This document shows, in pieces, positions 23,951 to 37,015 of a stretch of 64,000 nt of DNA. Made by a program: the position numbers and the translations under genes. Within the stretch, counting starts at the first letter, position 1. Each line of letters starts with the position of its first letter. A model generated the notes under the pieces. The model was given only the letters and a program-made list of their open reading frames with translations. It ran no database searches and had not been told where the DNA came from. The DNA comes from Cardinalis cardinalis (lineage: Eukaryota; Chordata; Aves; Passeriformes; Cardinalidae): NCBI GenBank assembly GCA_014549065.1, contig JACDOX010000387.1, positions 194,858 to 258,857 of the forward strand. The letters are read 5' to 3'.

Positions 23951-26730
23951 AGGGCTCATTTTCTCAAAATTCATTATCTGCAGCCTGGGTTTTGCACATG
24001 TGTGTGTGTGCTGCTTTCAGGCTATGACGACTGAATTAAATGCCAGCTCTATAGACTCAGAGCTAGCTTTATGTGCAGCATCATTTTTCATCTTCATCCC
24101 AATTTGTTCCCCTCCCTCTGCTTCCCATGAATTTTACCCAAACAAACAAACAAACATTGGCACCTAAAAACCCAGAGTGCCCAGCCTTGTCTCATCACCC
24201 TGTGTGTGTTACCCCACGCAGCCTTCGCTTGCAAGGAGCAGCACAGGAGCAGAACATGCATCAACACCAACAGGAATGCTGAGCTAATGCAATAAAGCTC
24301 TCCCAGATGGATGCCTGCTTTACAGTGTGCCAGGTCCCCAGGGAGTCTGCCTGCTTCCTTATTCACCTGAAGCTGTGGAGTAATGTGGTTAGCTTTCCAA
24401 AATGATCAATTGTCCTTGAGCCACAGAAATCGGAGATGGAAAAGCCAAGTGCATCATGCTGCTGTCCACCACCTCACCTATGGATGCATCCATGCCCATA
24501 CACACACAAGCTCCCTGCTGCCCAGGCAGGATCCCTCCCTATGGATGAGAACATTTGGATTTTAATCACTCCAGAGGAGGGGTTCCCAGCCTGTCCCTGG
24601 AAGGCTGTGAGCTAACCATGCAGACGTCACCCACTGTACTGACAGTCCTTCCTTCCCAAATGACTAATTTTCTCTTGCTCCATCTCCCTTGCTCAGCTCC
24701 AGCATCCTGCTGAGTTTCCTGCCAGTAAACAGTCTTGTCTTGGCTCCACCAGGCTCTGCACACACACTTCTGCTGTTTCACCATAAGCAAATCCCTCAGG
24801 CTTTCTCTGCCCATGCCTGTGGTCCTCTTGGGCTGTGCACTGAACCATGCCCATGTAGGCAGCTGGGGTTTTAGTGCAGAAGGGTGAGGAGATGTGGGTA
24901 GTTGTGTCTGAAAGGGCAAGATGGCCAAGGCAGAGGAACTCTGAGGACAGTGGAAAATGCACTGAGGTGTGACTGGAGCAGCAAAGGGAAGAGCAAAGGA
25001 TCAAACCTTGCTCCCCCCCCCAAAAAAAGAATGGGGCACACTAGAAATCCTGCATGGCTGTAAAGACAAACCACCTTCATGCACTTCATCTGCCAAGTTT
25101 CACGTGCACAGCAAGGTCTGGTAAGTGCACAGGATGTTTAATATTAAATGCACAATTCATTATTTACACCACAAAAAAGAGCACACTGAGGAAGCTCTTC
25201 TGAGGCGAGCAACGTTCCAAGCCTGGCCCCAAAAAACGTCCCTGGCTCCTCCCAGCAAGGCCAAGGGGAACAAACTCTTTAGAAGTCTGGGAATGCATCC
25301 ACCAGCAGCAGGGGTGTATGTAGGTCATGGTGATGCAGTGGAGCCTGGGGCTGGGGCCAGCCTGGAGCCAGCGCTGTGGCTGAGGCTCTTTCCCCAACCT
25401 CCTCCTGCCAGCCAGCTCTGCCCACAGAATCACCAGTGCCCTCCATGCCCTCCCTGCTCACCCAAACCATGGGGAAAATGCCCTGCCCTTGGTCTTTTCT
25501 GATTTCACAAGGTGAAGGCAGCAAGGGGGGAAATAAACAATTTCAGAAGAGGACTATGACATCAACAGAGAAAAGGGATGAGAGAGGCTGCACAGGGAGC
25601 TCAGCAACCCAGGGTGTGAGTGCAGAGGAACCCTGGACTCTGGGAAGGGAACAGGACTGTGAGGCTGCAGGGAGGGATTCTTGCTAGAGCTGGTGGGGAA
25701 AACTCCAGATCTCTTTGGAAATCTCTCTCATTTCACACGGTAACAAAAGAGAGCTGAGTTGCCAAACAAATACAAGTGAGTTAAAGCTAAACGTACCTAC
25801 CAAAGCCTTAGATCCAGCCCCAGGCAGTGCTTCTTTGAAAGAAAAAAACCATTTTTCTCTTAACTGGTTAATAGTTCAGACCCTGGCCAAATTTGTAGGA
25901 GCCTACAGAGAACCTGAGGGTCAGCTCACACTGTTAATGCCTGCCCATTATCCTTGTGCTGCTGCAGGAAGCATAGGTGGACCCTGCCTCCTGTGGCAGC
26001 TTTCTCTGGGGGTTGTGCCAGGCTGCCCCAAATCCAGGCCTGCCATGCCCAAAACCACCCCATGCCTCAGGGCTAGGCAGGCAGGCTGCCCCCCATATCT
26101 CTGGAAGTCCTGGCTGTTTTATTTTGGAAATATTGATAGCAGGAATCATGTTCTGAAGCAGAGTGAGATCCTGAATTATGCCACCAGCAAGGCTTGTCTC
26201 CAGCACGCCAGCAGGATGGCTGGGACATAAACAATGTTTTCCAGGGGGTTTTGTGTTGGTGCATCCAGAGTACCTCATTGCCTGCCTCCCAGACTCAGGA
26301 GCTGTTTAGGAGACATGACTTTTCAGAGAAAGCAGCTGTGGTATTTTCCCCTTGCACACAGCAAGGGAAAAAAAAAAAGGGAAGAAGTTTCCAGCAAGAG
26401 CCAGCAGCACACAGTCTAAGAGACTTTCAGCTGATCCCTTTATTTCCACCACACTGTGATGAGCCAAAGTTGAACACTTTCATATCAGCGCTTCTCCCAC
26501 AGAGCTTCCACCAGAACCTTCTCCAGCACTTCAGTGCTTTCCATTCCTGCACAGACTTGTATCTGTTGATGAGGAAATGAAACTCAAAACTCCAGAAAAT
26601 GTGTATAAAATCCTATTGCACCCAAATTCCATAGAGATCAGCCAGAGAATGTGCCTCCTCGAGACCAGTGGCTGCGTGCTTAGCAGCAAAACACAGAGAG
26701 CCGGAGAAAGCTCCTTACCCAAATGGCACC

Positions 26731-26938
26731 ATGCTGAATATTTCCAGGTGTACCTGTTGGAAGCCCTCACCCTTCAGCTTCCATGCTGGATATTTCCAGG
26801 TGTACCTGTTGGAAGCCCTCACCCTTCAGCTTCCATGCTGAATATTTCCAAGTGTACCTGTTGGAAGCCCTCACCCTTCAGCTTCCATGCTGGACATTTC
26901 CAAGTGTACCTGTTGGAAGCCCTCACCCTTCAGCTTCC
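26731..26938. repeat. 52-bp minisatellite, four copies
   Basis: Four head-to-tail 52-bp units start at 26731, 26783, 26835 and 26887, each beginning ATGCTGRAYATTTCC and ending CCTTCAGCTTCC. They differ mainly at three positions (A/G, T/C and G/A near the start). Because 52 is not a multiple of 3, successive units pass through all frames without stops, which explains the repetitive open frames predicted here; it is not a protein-coding repeat. Confidence 0.97.
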
Positions 26939-28199
26939 AGGTTCCAGTGGTTTGCACAGTGCACTTCCAAGCCACTCACAGTTCCTCGGCAGGGCTGAGT
27001 TGCCCTGAGTCAGCAGAAGCTGCCTGAGACACTAAAGCTGCTCAGAGTTCAACGTGATGGAAGAAGTAGCAGGCAAAATCCTGTAACTCATCAGACAATG
27101 TAAGATATCATAAGTAATAAGCAGCAGTGGCAGTCTACAAAGTGGTTTATAAAGGGCTTGATGAGTAACTCAGCTGAGCCTCTGGATTACACACAAGAGG
27201 AATCATTTCATTTCTGCCATGCAGCAGCCCATCTGCAGTGTGCAAGGAACCATCCCTGCTTCTTACATCTCAAGGGCTTCGGATAAAAGGGTGAGAATCG
27301 CTGCCAAAGCCAGGAAACATGAGGCAAATTTTTCACTTGCTCCTGAAAGAGATGAGTGATTCTNTATGCCAGATTTCTGTAATTGGGGAGCACTTGATAT
27401 GCACAGATGTGCAAAGCCTGACATGGACACACCACTGTGAAAACTTCAAGAAGGGGGCCATGCTGGTTGATTGCTGCTCCCAAATTCAAAACCAGATTTG
27501 GCTGGAGCCACTGTCTTACATCCTATAATAAAACTGCACTGATTTCTGCCCCGTGCAATACCGCTGAAATTCAGGGGACAGAATGCCTGCAAGGGGGACC
27601 CAGAGTGAAGCTGCACACTGTCAGGTGCAGGAGCTACAGGCACCCACTTCTCTGGTCCAATCACCACCTCCAGCATCAGCAGTCCTGCTTCCTCAGCAGA
27701 GCCTCCCTGGCTATCTGCCATGGGGATCCTACTGCTTCAGCTTTCCTAATCTCCCTGCATTTTCCACCAGACAGTCTCCATTCTGGCTGCTCACAGAGGG
27801 TCCCTGAGTAACCTACTCTCTACTTTGAATTGCTTGAATAATTCAGAGACACAGAGAAGCCAGCAAAGAGCTTGCCTAATTCTCCTGAGAGATTTGAGTC
27901 AGCATCTTTGCATCTACCTGCAACAAGGAAACCTGGTGCACGTGCAGCATGTGTGTTACATCCTAGGCACGTGCTTCCTTGCAGGTTGGCCTGGAAATGC
28001 ACACAAGGCTGATGTGGCCAAAAGGCACTTGGCTCTGCACAGCACTCAGAGAGTCAGACTGATAGTGAGCATCCACCCAGGGCTGACAGGACTTCAGCCC
28101 TGACACTTCTCTGAGACAGTGTGGGATGGAGTGGGCAGCTGAGCATGAGCCAGCTCATCCCCACGCTCCTTGTGAGGTGAGTCCTGCTTGCAGTTACTG

Positions 28200-28339
28200 A
28201 GCTTCTGCTGGAGGACAGGAAGGCTCTGCAGAAGGATCTGGACAGGCTGAGGGGTCAAGGCCAATGGTAGAAGGTTCAAAACCCCCTGCAGCACTACAGG
28301 CTGGGGGAAGAGTGGCTGCAAAACTGCGTGGCAGAAAAT
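28200..28339 (+). mobile_element. CR1 LINE, 5' portion interrupted by an LTR
   Basis: CTGCAGAAGGATCTGGACAG, AGGCCAATGG, CAGCACTACAGGCTGGGGGA and GAGTGGCTG follow the order of the CR1 reverse-transcriptase C-terminal region. The copy runs into the LTR at GTGGCAGAAAAT and resumes after it with GGAAAGGACCTGGG. The 5' boundary is approximate. Confidence 0.85.
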
Positions 28340-28731
28340 TGTCGCAGACATCTTTTCATGAAAATCCTCTCCTTAAGATTTTTTTCCTCCTGAGAAGCTG
28401 AGAGGCCTCAAAACCAAAATGTAAACAATGGTTATCTGCTGCTGTGGAATGCAACAGGTGGATCTTTGATNGGCCCATCTTAGATGTTTATAATTGATGG
28501 CCAATCACAGCCCAGCTGGCTCGGACAGAGAGTCTGGGACAGCTGCCTTTGTTATCATTCTTTCCTTTCTATTCTCAGCTTAGTTAGCCTTCTGAGGAAA
28601 CCTTTTCTTCTATTCTTTTAGTATAGTTTTAATGTAATATATATCATAAAATAATAAATCAAGCCTTCTGAAACATGGAGTCAGATCTCCGTCTCTTCCC
28701 TCAACTGAAAACCCCTGTGAACCNCGTCACA
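28340..28731 (+). mobile_element. Solo LTR inserted into a CR1 element
   Basis: A 392-bp element runs from TGTCGCAGACATC to GTCACA, with TG...CA ends. AATAAATCAAGCC near 28652 provides the poly(A) signal and the plus orientation. CR1 sequence on both sides joins when the LTR is removed. The flanking hexamers GAAAAT (28334-28339) and GGAAAG (28732-28737) each differ by one base from GAAAAG, expected at that CR1 position. This suggests a mutated 6-bp target duplication, as in class II (ERVK-like) elements. There is no internal retroviral sequence. Confidence 0.88.
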
Positions 28732-29415
28732 GGAAAGGACCTGGGCGTGCTGGTTCACAGCACTGAACATGAGCCAGCAGTGTGCCCAGGTGGCCAAGGA
28801 AGCCAATGGCAGCCTGGCCTGGACCAGGAATAGTGTGGCCAGCAGGGCAGGGATTCTTTCCCTGTGCTTGGCACTTGTGAGGCCTCGCCTTGAGTGTCCA
28901 ATCCTGGACCCCTCAATTCAGGACGGACACCAAGGGGCTGAAGTGAGAGCACAAGTCCTGTGAGGAGCAGCTGAGGGAGCTGGGGGGGTTTAACTTGGAG
29001 AAAGGAGGCTCAGGGGAGACCTTATCACTCTCTACAAATCCCTGACAGGAGATTTGACCCAAGGTGAGGGTTGGCCTTTTCTCCCAGGCAGCTAGTGCCA
29101 GGACAAGAGGAAATGGCCTCAAGCTGTCCAGATTGGACATCAGGAAGAATGTCTTNACTGAAAGGGTGGTCAGGCATTGGAANAGGCTGCCCAGGGAAGT
29201 GGTGGAGTCACCATCACTGCAAGCGTGAAGGTGACACTCAGTGCTGTGGTTTAGCTGACATGGTGGTGTTTGGTCAAAGGCTGGACTCGATGATACCAGA
29301 GGTCTCTTTGGAAGAGAATGATGATACCAGATGGTAACATCTCTGGTATCACACTCAATGGTACCAGAGGTATCTGGGAAGAGGTCTCTTCCAATCTTAA
29401 TGGTTCTGTGATTCT
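28732..29415 (+). mobile_element. CR1 LINE, 3' portion with reverse-transcriptase remnant
   Basis: After the LTR the CR1 resumes with GACCTGGGCGTGCTGGTT. One frame encodes NMSQQCAQVAKEANGSLAW, the conserved C-terminal CR1 reverse-transcriptase segment. Standard CR1 3' sequence follows (GAGGAGCAGCTGAGGGAGCT, CTTTTCTCCCAGGCA, GACATCAGGAAGAAT, GGCTGCCCAGGGAAGTGG) and it ends near GGTTCTGTGATTCTC. Frameshifts show it is dead. Near the 3' end a segment resembling GATGATACCAGAGGT is repeated and rearranged (29289-29385). Confidence 0.93.
29322..29351. repeat. 10-bp inverted repeat in the CR1 tail
   Basis: TGATACCAGA (29322-29331) and TCTGGTATCA (29342-29351) are perfect inverted copies separated by 10 bases. 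They lie where the CR1 tail has a local duplication, so they probably arose by template switching during copying. Confidence 0.9.
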
Positions 29416-32400
29416 CAGCAACAATGCACTCCTGGGCTCTTGCCAGCACAGTTGGGTTCATGCCAAATGGAAAGACATCAGGAGAAAACATCTTCAAAAT
29501 GCCTCAGATCACTGCCTTGCACTTCAGCCCACTGGGCTGAGGGAGAGCCACCCCAGCCACCCTCCCTTTTGCCTCCCTGTGTGCAGTGGCACCACTGCCA
29601 CTGCCTGAGAAATGCCCTGGCGGGACTTTGGCACGGCTGGTACGGTGACAGCGCTCCTAGCTTACCCCACGGACNGCCATTTCCTGAACTCATCCATGTC
29701 TCACAGCTCTCTGCTGCTTGATGCAGCACAGACAGCACCCTCCAGCCCCCACAAGCTCCTCTGCTCCTGCTCAGCAGCAGCAGCAGGCTGCTGGCTGCAG
29801 ATTCCACCAGCAGCCCCAAATGCAGCTCTCCATTCTCTGACATGTGCAGGCAGCCCTGCTGTTCCAGCACCTCTTGCTCTGTCTGGTTTGGCACCGCCCA
29901 GAGCTGATTTTAAACCCTGAAGGGTTGGTTTTCACTGTGCCATAGAGTGGGTGAGGCACAGCTGGGCAAGCCAGGCTGGCTGGGTGTGAGACCAGGAGCA
30001 CATCAAGCTGGCTTGGGGAAAATCTGGTTTCCCAAAGCATGGTGAGATAAGCACAGTCCAGCCTTCCCTCCTAATTCACAACCATGAAAAGTCTGTGCTT
30101 TGCTGCCTTTGTCCATCTGCTCCAAAACAAAGATCCACACCTTTGATGGCAAAAATCAAGGCAAGAACAGCTGCCCTTCACCCAAGAGCACAAAAACTAC
30201 CCAGGGAAGTGTGCAAACCCTGGCTTCTCCTGCTCTACAGCTGGGAGAGGAGAAGTAAGGAGATGGGAACAAGCCCCTTCTGGCTGAGAGACGGCTTCCA
30301 AGAGGGCTGTGCTGAGGCAGAGCGTTTCTATTCTGAGCCACATCTCATAAGGTCTCCAGCACACGGCTGCTTTCCCAGACCTTGCTCTAACTTCTCGGGA
30401 ATGATGGGAGGGGAGGGGCAGCCATGGAGCCCTCCTTTCTGGGGGGCTGCTTTTTGGCACCATGGCAGCAGGCTTTCAGCTTGAAGGGGGCACACAAATA
30501 TGCCAAAGTGCTGTGGGCTTTGCTGTTAATCAGTTCNGTACACCTAATTCTGCAACACCAAATGTGTCAGGCTCTCCAGTTCTCATTTCCTAATTTATTC
30601 TCCCAGGTTGAGATGGTAGATTTGTGCCTGTGCAGCTCCTCTACAAGGCAGATTCAGAGACTATCCCAGCTGGGTAGTAAACCAGGGTAACAGTGCTTTG
30701 CAGCAGAGGAATTANCAAATGGAAAGGAAGACAGAGCGAGGGGATGAGCGTGGATGAGAGCTGGCATGAGCCATCACATCTGCAGTGATTTATTTCCAAT
30801 TTCAATTATGAAAACCTCCCTGGGTACAGACTGCCTTTCCCCACGTCGTCTTCATTATCACTCCACCTTGAGACTGGGTGATGTGGGCGTTTGATAGACT
30901 ACCTGGAAGCCTTGTTTANTTCCCTGGTGTTTCCCCGTGGTGGGATGAAACCTCTGCTTCAGAGAGCTGTGCCAGCCACGCCAGGCAAAGCCCTTGCTGT
31001 CCCCAGGGCAGGCCTGTGCTGCAGTGCCCTGAGGAACAACTGTGTCCCTCCCTTTGAGGGCACACCTCNGTTCCTCACAAGCAGAGGGTCTGCACGCCAG
31101 CCAGCACAGGATCTCTTGGTGTNGGAAGCAGAATCAAGCAGGGAGTTTCCCTGTCTCACACTGACAGAGACCACAAGCATCTCCCTTGCAGGTGGCAAGC
31201 TGCCGATGACTCCCTGACGTGCTGTGGCCTGGACCATGCTCAAGAAAGCATCTCATCACATTAACAGCATTATCACTTATCAATCAGCTTTTTTTCTCTC
31301 CTGCCTTCTTGGTCATCAAAGTGTTGAGAGCTGGTGCTGCTCCAAAGAATCGGGCTCCTTCTGCAAGTGTTTTGCACCCATCTCTTCTTCCCAAATTGCT
31401 CGTGTCCTCCACGTCCCTATGGACTTGTGAGACCTACTCAGCCAGCAGCACCTGCCATCCTGCATTTTGGACCCTGGGCAGGACAAACTGCAGCAAAATT
31501 AAACAGAGGGCACTGATTTCACAAGTGAAATGCTTCTTTGGAGCAATGGAAAAATACCTACTTCCCCAGTTAAACCAGGATTTGTACATCTGCCTTCAGC
31601 GTCTCACACAAGGAATTATGGCTGCCTCATCGGCAGGATTTAGAGCTGCAGCCAGCTCAGAAAGATCACGAGGCTGTGTTTACTTTCTGACAGATGTATG
31701 GCTTTATCACATCCTCTCCTTTGAACACATATCCCCTCCAGCAGGTAGACCCAAGGTGTCTTCGGGCAGAACTCCGACAATACGAGACAGAGAAGATCCT
31801 GGCTTTTTCCTGGGGTAAGCTCCCTGTCCAAGCACAGCAGGACCGATGGTACCAGGCGTGCTGGAGAACGTGTTTCCTCACTTGTGCATGCACCATTTTG
31901 GGTCTAATTCATCCTGGCTGACAGCTACTAATTTGACAAGTACTTTAACCAGACATGTTTTTAGAGTGCTTCCCTTGCTCATGCGTGCTGGGCTACACGG
32001 TTGCACACTGTGATTGTGCATCTAAAATTATGGTAGCTGATAAACTGAAGGCAGAAAAGGCAGTTAGAGCTCAAGCAGAAGCCTGCCAAGTTTCTAATAA
32101 AATTCAAAACACAGCAATATTTAAGAGCNTACACGAAGCCAGCGTTTGTCTGTGTTTCAGTCTGCCTTGAAATCCCCTGAGCAATCAGCCCACATGGAGG
32201 CAGCTTAAGGAATGGAAAAATCAGTCACTTCTATTTCTCATGTCTTTTTTAGTCTGCAAAGTACAATATGCAGTGGGAAAATAGGATCCAAACCACTTAC
32301 TCTGCAACCAAAGCGATTTTGGTTGTCTTCAGCTTGAGAATACCGATGATAGCACTTCCTAAGGCCTGTCATGACAGAAGTCCATATGGATGCCTGATCA

Positions 32401-33029
32401 GTCACCTATCCTCAAATATGACGCTTCTTAGCAGAAACCCCAAGTCCCCAAATGATCCTTTAGTTCCATGGGCACTAAAGAAACTTGCTTACAAGTCTAA
32501 GTAACAAAATAAAAAATCAATTCCTCCCACTATTACTACTGCAATTCTCAGCGATTTAGTGCCCCACTGCCGAGCACAGGTTTTTAGTCACTTCTTGTTA
32601 AATCTCCAGAAGGAAAGAGGCACTTGTGCTGCATCTGTGGTTGTGTCCTCCATCTCTTACAGACCTCCATCTCTTACAGGTTTGGGAGATCTCAACAGCC
32701 AAGTTTCTGGTCCCCCCTAGTCCGACAGTGAAAACAGAAGAAACAGCTCTCTGCTGCCAGAAACGCCCCTCTGAGGTCTTATCCAGGCCTAGATGGAAAG
32801 CTGAAGAAATCTTTATGAAAGCTTTCAATAAACAATGCCAATGGCCTTGGGTTGCAGGTGATATTTCCTGAGCTCTGACAATGTTAAGTCACACACTGGT
32901 GTTTCACATAACCCCTTAAAATCACCACCTTGTAAAATATGATCATTTTTATAAATATGATAGGTGACATTTTAGCTGCTTGTTTTACCAACTGGAATTC
33001 CAGCTCACATGGTATGAGNAGTAGTGCCC

Positions 33030-34060
33030 TACAATGAGAAATACCTTTGTTTGTGAAAATTTTGGCTCTAAATTTCACATCTGAAGTATTAATTGCCCTT
33101 ATGGTTGGAGCCTTTCCCAGTTTTCCTTTTGAATATAAGGGATCTCTGATCCTTAAANAAGGCAGCATGAATCACTACATTTGAGTGGAGGCCACTTGCA
33201 GCTCTGGCTTAAGGAAAATCACTTTATTTCCTCTAAATGTCCACAATTCTCGTTAGAAGAATAATATTTACTATCAGACCTTCCCAAAAATGTCTTGCTA
33301 GAAGTTTTTTCCCCACTCAAAACTCATCTTGCAACTATTTTCTGAAAATGTCAAGCCCTCTCTATTCCTCAAACAAAATGTTTGAGTACCACATTCACCC
33401 TGACTATTTTCACAATATTATTTTAGTCTTCTTTTTAATTCCTGTTATTATTATTATACCTATTTCTTTGCCATCACTTTACATCCTCACTGTTGCTGAG
33501 TCCTACCAATTTCTTTGACTGTCAGCATTTCATTAATTTTTTAAAACTGTCAAAAAATGGAGAAGAATGACTGTTGTCTTAATTTTCTTTGCTAAACAGT
33601 TTTCTACATTCTGAAATGCTACAAGTTACCATAGCTGTGGTTTTACTTTTCATTTGCCATATCAGAGATTTCTTCCCATAAACTCAGGGTATTCTGGGAA
33701 AGATGGAGAGTAGAAAAATAGATGTTTAAAGAAGAAAGTAAATGAAGAATTTCTTCCCAACCCCTCCCAGGGCCTTGACAGTCACATATGGTCCTATTTG
33801 AAAAGATTGAATAAGAGCCAGAAAAGAAAGAAAAGGCAATGATTCTAGGTTTTGGGCTGGTTTAGGGATTTTTCCTGGATTAATCTAGCATTTTCTTNTT
33901 TCAATACTCTGAGGTTTTGTATTTTTTCCGTTAAATTTCTTTTCTCCCTCTTCAATGAGAGACTATGCAATTCAAACTATGCAATAACTTTTCCTATTTA
34001 TTATTTCACCAGCTCACCTGGCATTTGCCTCCAAAAATAGGGCTCAGCACTGATTATCTC
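33030..34060. other. AT-rich unique intron block
   Basis: About 1 kb is markedly AT-richer than its surroundings, with short TTATTATTATT and TTTTT runs, no repeat family I recognise and no coding frame of note. It may be a conserved block or simply low-GC intron. Confidence 0.4.
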
Positions 34061-35351
34061 TGGTTATGGGAATCATCGACTCCCCACAGGCAAAGCTGTG
34101 CCGTGTATTGTGTCCGAACACAGTTCTGGGATCCTTTGTGAACAGAGAGCTGCCAGGCACAGGCGACACCCCCTGCCCCGGCGGCTGCTCAGGGGGCACC
34201 CCAAGGCTGTGTCCTGGGAAAGGCTGTCCCCAAGGCCAGTCCAGCCCCAGGGAGCTCAGGCACAGGCAGTTTCCAGGTTACAAGGAATTTGTCTGGTGAG
34301 ATGGCACAAAGACTCTGGGGCTTTATCAGCCTCAGTCAACACACACTATTAATAATCATTACTGCTGCACTGCATATTGCCTGGCACCCCCGGCCAGATT
34401 TAGCTCTGCTTTCTGCATCACAGCTCTACACATGCTCATTACCACACAGTTTACAAACAATGCAATTACTTGGGTGATTATTAAAGCTACAGATTATGGC
34501 AGAAAGGCTTTTTTTTTTTAATCTCTTGAACCATCAGAAAACCTCCAGGCAAAAAAAACCCCACGGCCATAAACCCAACAATAAAGTGATTGTTACGGGG
34601 ATTAAATTATTTTTTCCCCATACTTGCTTGAGTGTTTGCCTTTTTCCTGGTTACTGGTTATTAAGGATATAATATACTTGCCCTATCTATTCTGGCCCTG
34701 TTTTCTGTGGCGAGAAGGGGAGCAGAGGAGTGTGAGCAGGTGGGTGCTGCTGAGCAGGGGAAGAGCAATTCAGGGCAAGTGACCAGCTCAGACAGGGACA
34801 GAGGGAATCACTGCCCCATAATTGCAAAGTTTCAGCTATTTTCAGAGCACAACTAAGACTTTCTGCTTTTAATTCTGAAGCATAACTCTTGGAGTCCTTT
34901 AAACTGTCAGAATTAAGAGAGGAAAAAAAAACCAAAACCAAAACCTGGAATAATGACAAAGCAAACAGAAATTAACATTCAGAGAACACTCTTGATACCT
35001 TTCAATTTCTCATTCTGGAGAGAAAAAGAAATGCTAAAATCTTAAGCTCTCCTACTTGCAGCAAATCCTGGCTTTGCAGGAGAACACCATGGACCGCCAC
35101 TGTTTTGGACAATGACACCACGCTCCTGCTNCCCAGTATCCTGTCCATCCAGCCTGGCCAGATGTGCCCTCGTTTGGGCCATCAAATCAATGCTCATTCA
35201 TTTTTGGAAAGCCTTGTGTCTCCCAGGTACACAGATCAGGACCTCCAAGCCATGAGCAGCTGCCCTGCCCTTCCCTCATAATGCACACTAAGGGACACAG
35301 AGTGACGGGGAGGCAGGGGCCAAGGAAAATGAAAGACCCCAAGGAATTTTC

Positions 35352-35404
35352 AAAATAAAATAAAATAAAATAAAATAAAATAAAATAAAATAAAATAAAA
35401 TAAA
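35352..35404. repeat. (AAAAT)n microsatellite
   Basis: About ten tandem AAAAT units. The A-rich strand could be the remnant tail of a retroposed sequence, but I see no element next to it. Confidence 0.97.
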
Positions 35405-36839
35405 CAACCAAGCAACAAAAAAAGCTGTGTCCCAAACCCAGTCCAGGTTTGAAATGCAGGGTGTAGAGCTGAAGGCAGCCTTTCAGCCCAGCAAATGCCA
35501 AAGCACATCAGAAACCCTGGGAAGGTCTGGTGGTTTCCCTCAGGAGACACTCGACTGAAGCCAGCAAGAGGAGGCTCTGAACAGGACACAGCTGCTGTTT
35601 TCCTCCTCCCAGCAGACCCAGGTCCCACCTGTGGGCTGCTGAATTTCTGAGGGCTCACCCCAAAGGCCCTGGGCTGGCAGGGGAGCTGCTGCAATGCTGC
35701 AGGCTGCTCCCAGAGCCTGCTGCCTCCATTTCCCATCTGCAAGGGCAACATTTGGGGAGGGTTTAGGTTTGTAGAAAGTCTGCAATGTCCTGTGAATGGG
35801 ATGGTGCTGGCATGGCATTGGATGTGGAAATGTTGCTCCATCACCTGAAGGAATAAGCTCCAGTGGGTGCTGGGAGGAGAGGTGACCCAGGCAAGCTGGA
35901 GATGCTGGATGCCACACGCAGCAGGGCAAACATTTCCCCCACTGGCCTCGGACACCTATTTTTAAACTATTGCATATGTTTCCTTTCATTACCAGTCATA
36001 CTCATTTGCTTTGAAGGGAGGTTACAAATAAGGAGAAAGTCCCTGGTTAATTGACTGGATGATTTATTGCATCCTCCCTCTCTTAGCAGCCACACAGGCT
36101 TAAAAGCTGCATGAGGAATGGCTGCTCAGCTTTTGTTTGGAAATGAGCTGGGTGAAGGCTAACGTGGAGGAGATGGGAATAACCCCAGGCAGTGCCTGCC
36201 TGGTGTTTAACCGTAGACAGCTCTTTGGTGGGGAGGGGTCCCCAAAAAGGAGGTTCCTCTCTGCACTGTGCTGGTCACAGGTCAAAATCTGTCACTCTGT
36301 TGGCAATGTGTCTGGCGTTTACTCTGCAGCATCAGAACCTGCCCTCACTTGGCACTTCTGAAAGCTGTAAATACAGACAGGATAAGCAGACAGAGATTTT
36401 CTAAAATCTCATTTACAGGCACTTTTTCAATGCACAGAAGCGCCCTTACTNTCTGCTATCCCAGAGGGCAATTTCTGATGTCCTTAAAGTCAGTCCCAGC
36501 AACTGATTTAGCAAACAGCTTTCAGAAAGGCCAGAAAGCACCACGGAGAATTGGGCTTCCCTGGCAATGAGAGAGGGGGAGGAAAAAGGTAAAAAAAGTC
36601 TCAAGGAAAAGGAAAAAGCGTATAATGAGTAACACAATGGAATAGAGAAGGGACTAAAGAAGGGAAAGTGGAAACAAAGTTTAAAACAAACTTAAAAAGC
36701 CATCCAGAGAACAGAAAATAAAATGAACCCCTTCTCTCCAACAAGGTGCTCAAATGTCTTGGTTCTGGGTATGAACAGAGGAGCTTGGACAGGCAGGCCA
36801 GAGCAATGTTATTTGGAGCAGCTTGCTGGCTTTCCCTAG

Positions 36840-37015
36840 AGTTTAATAATAGCAACCGTATTTATACGACTAAAATGTTTTTGTTAAAAGGCTAAGTACT
36901 GGTATGTCATGCTAGTCACTTTAATTTAAAATAAATTCTAAAAGTTCTCACTGGAAAGGCTTGCAGCTAACTATAAATATATGCAATATGCTGATGGATT
37001 TTTTTTAAAAGCAAA
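36840..37015. promoter_or_regulatory. Candidate conserved non-coding block
   Basis: A very AT-rich unique segment has TATTTATACG, TTTAATTTAAAATAAATT and CTATAAATATATGCAATATG. It has no repeat similarity; it is listed for composition only. Confidence 0.2.

Noticed and set aside
17980..28731. The two LTRs as ends of one 10-kb provirus
   Set aside because: They are in the same orientation but differ over most of their length, appear to have different target duplications, and no retroviral internal sequence lies between them.
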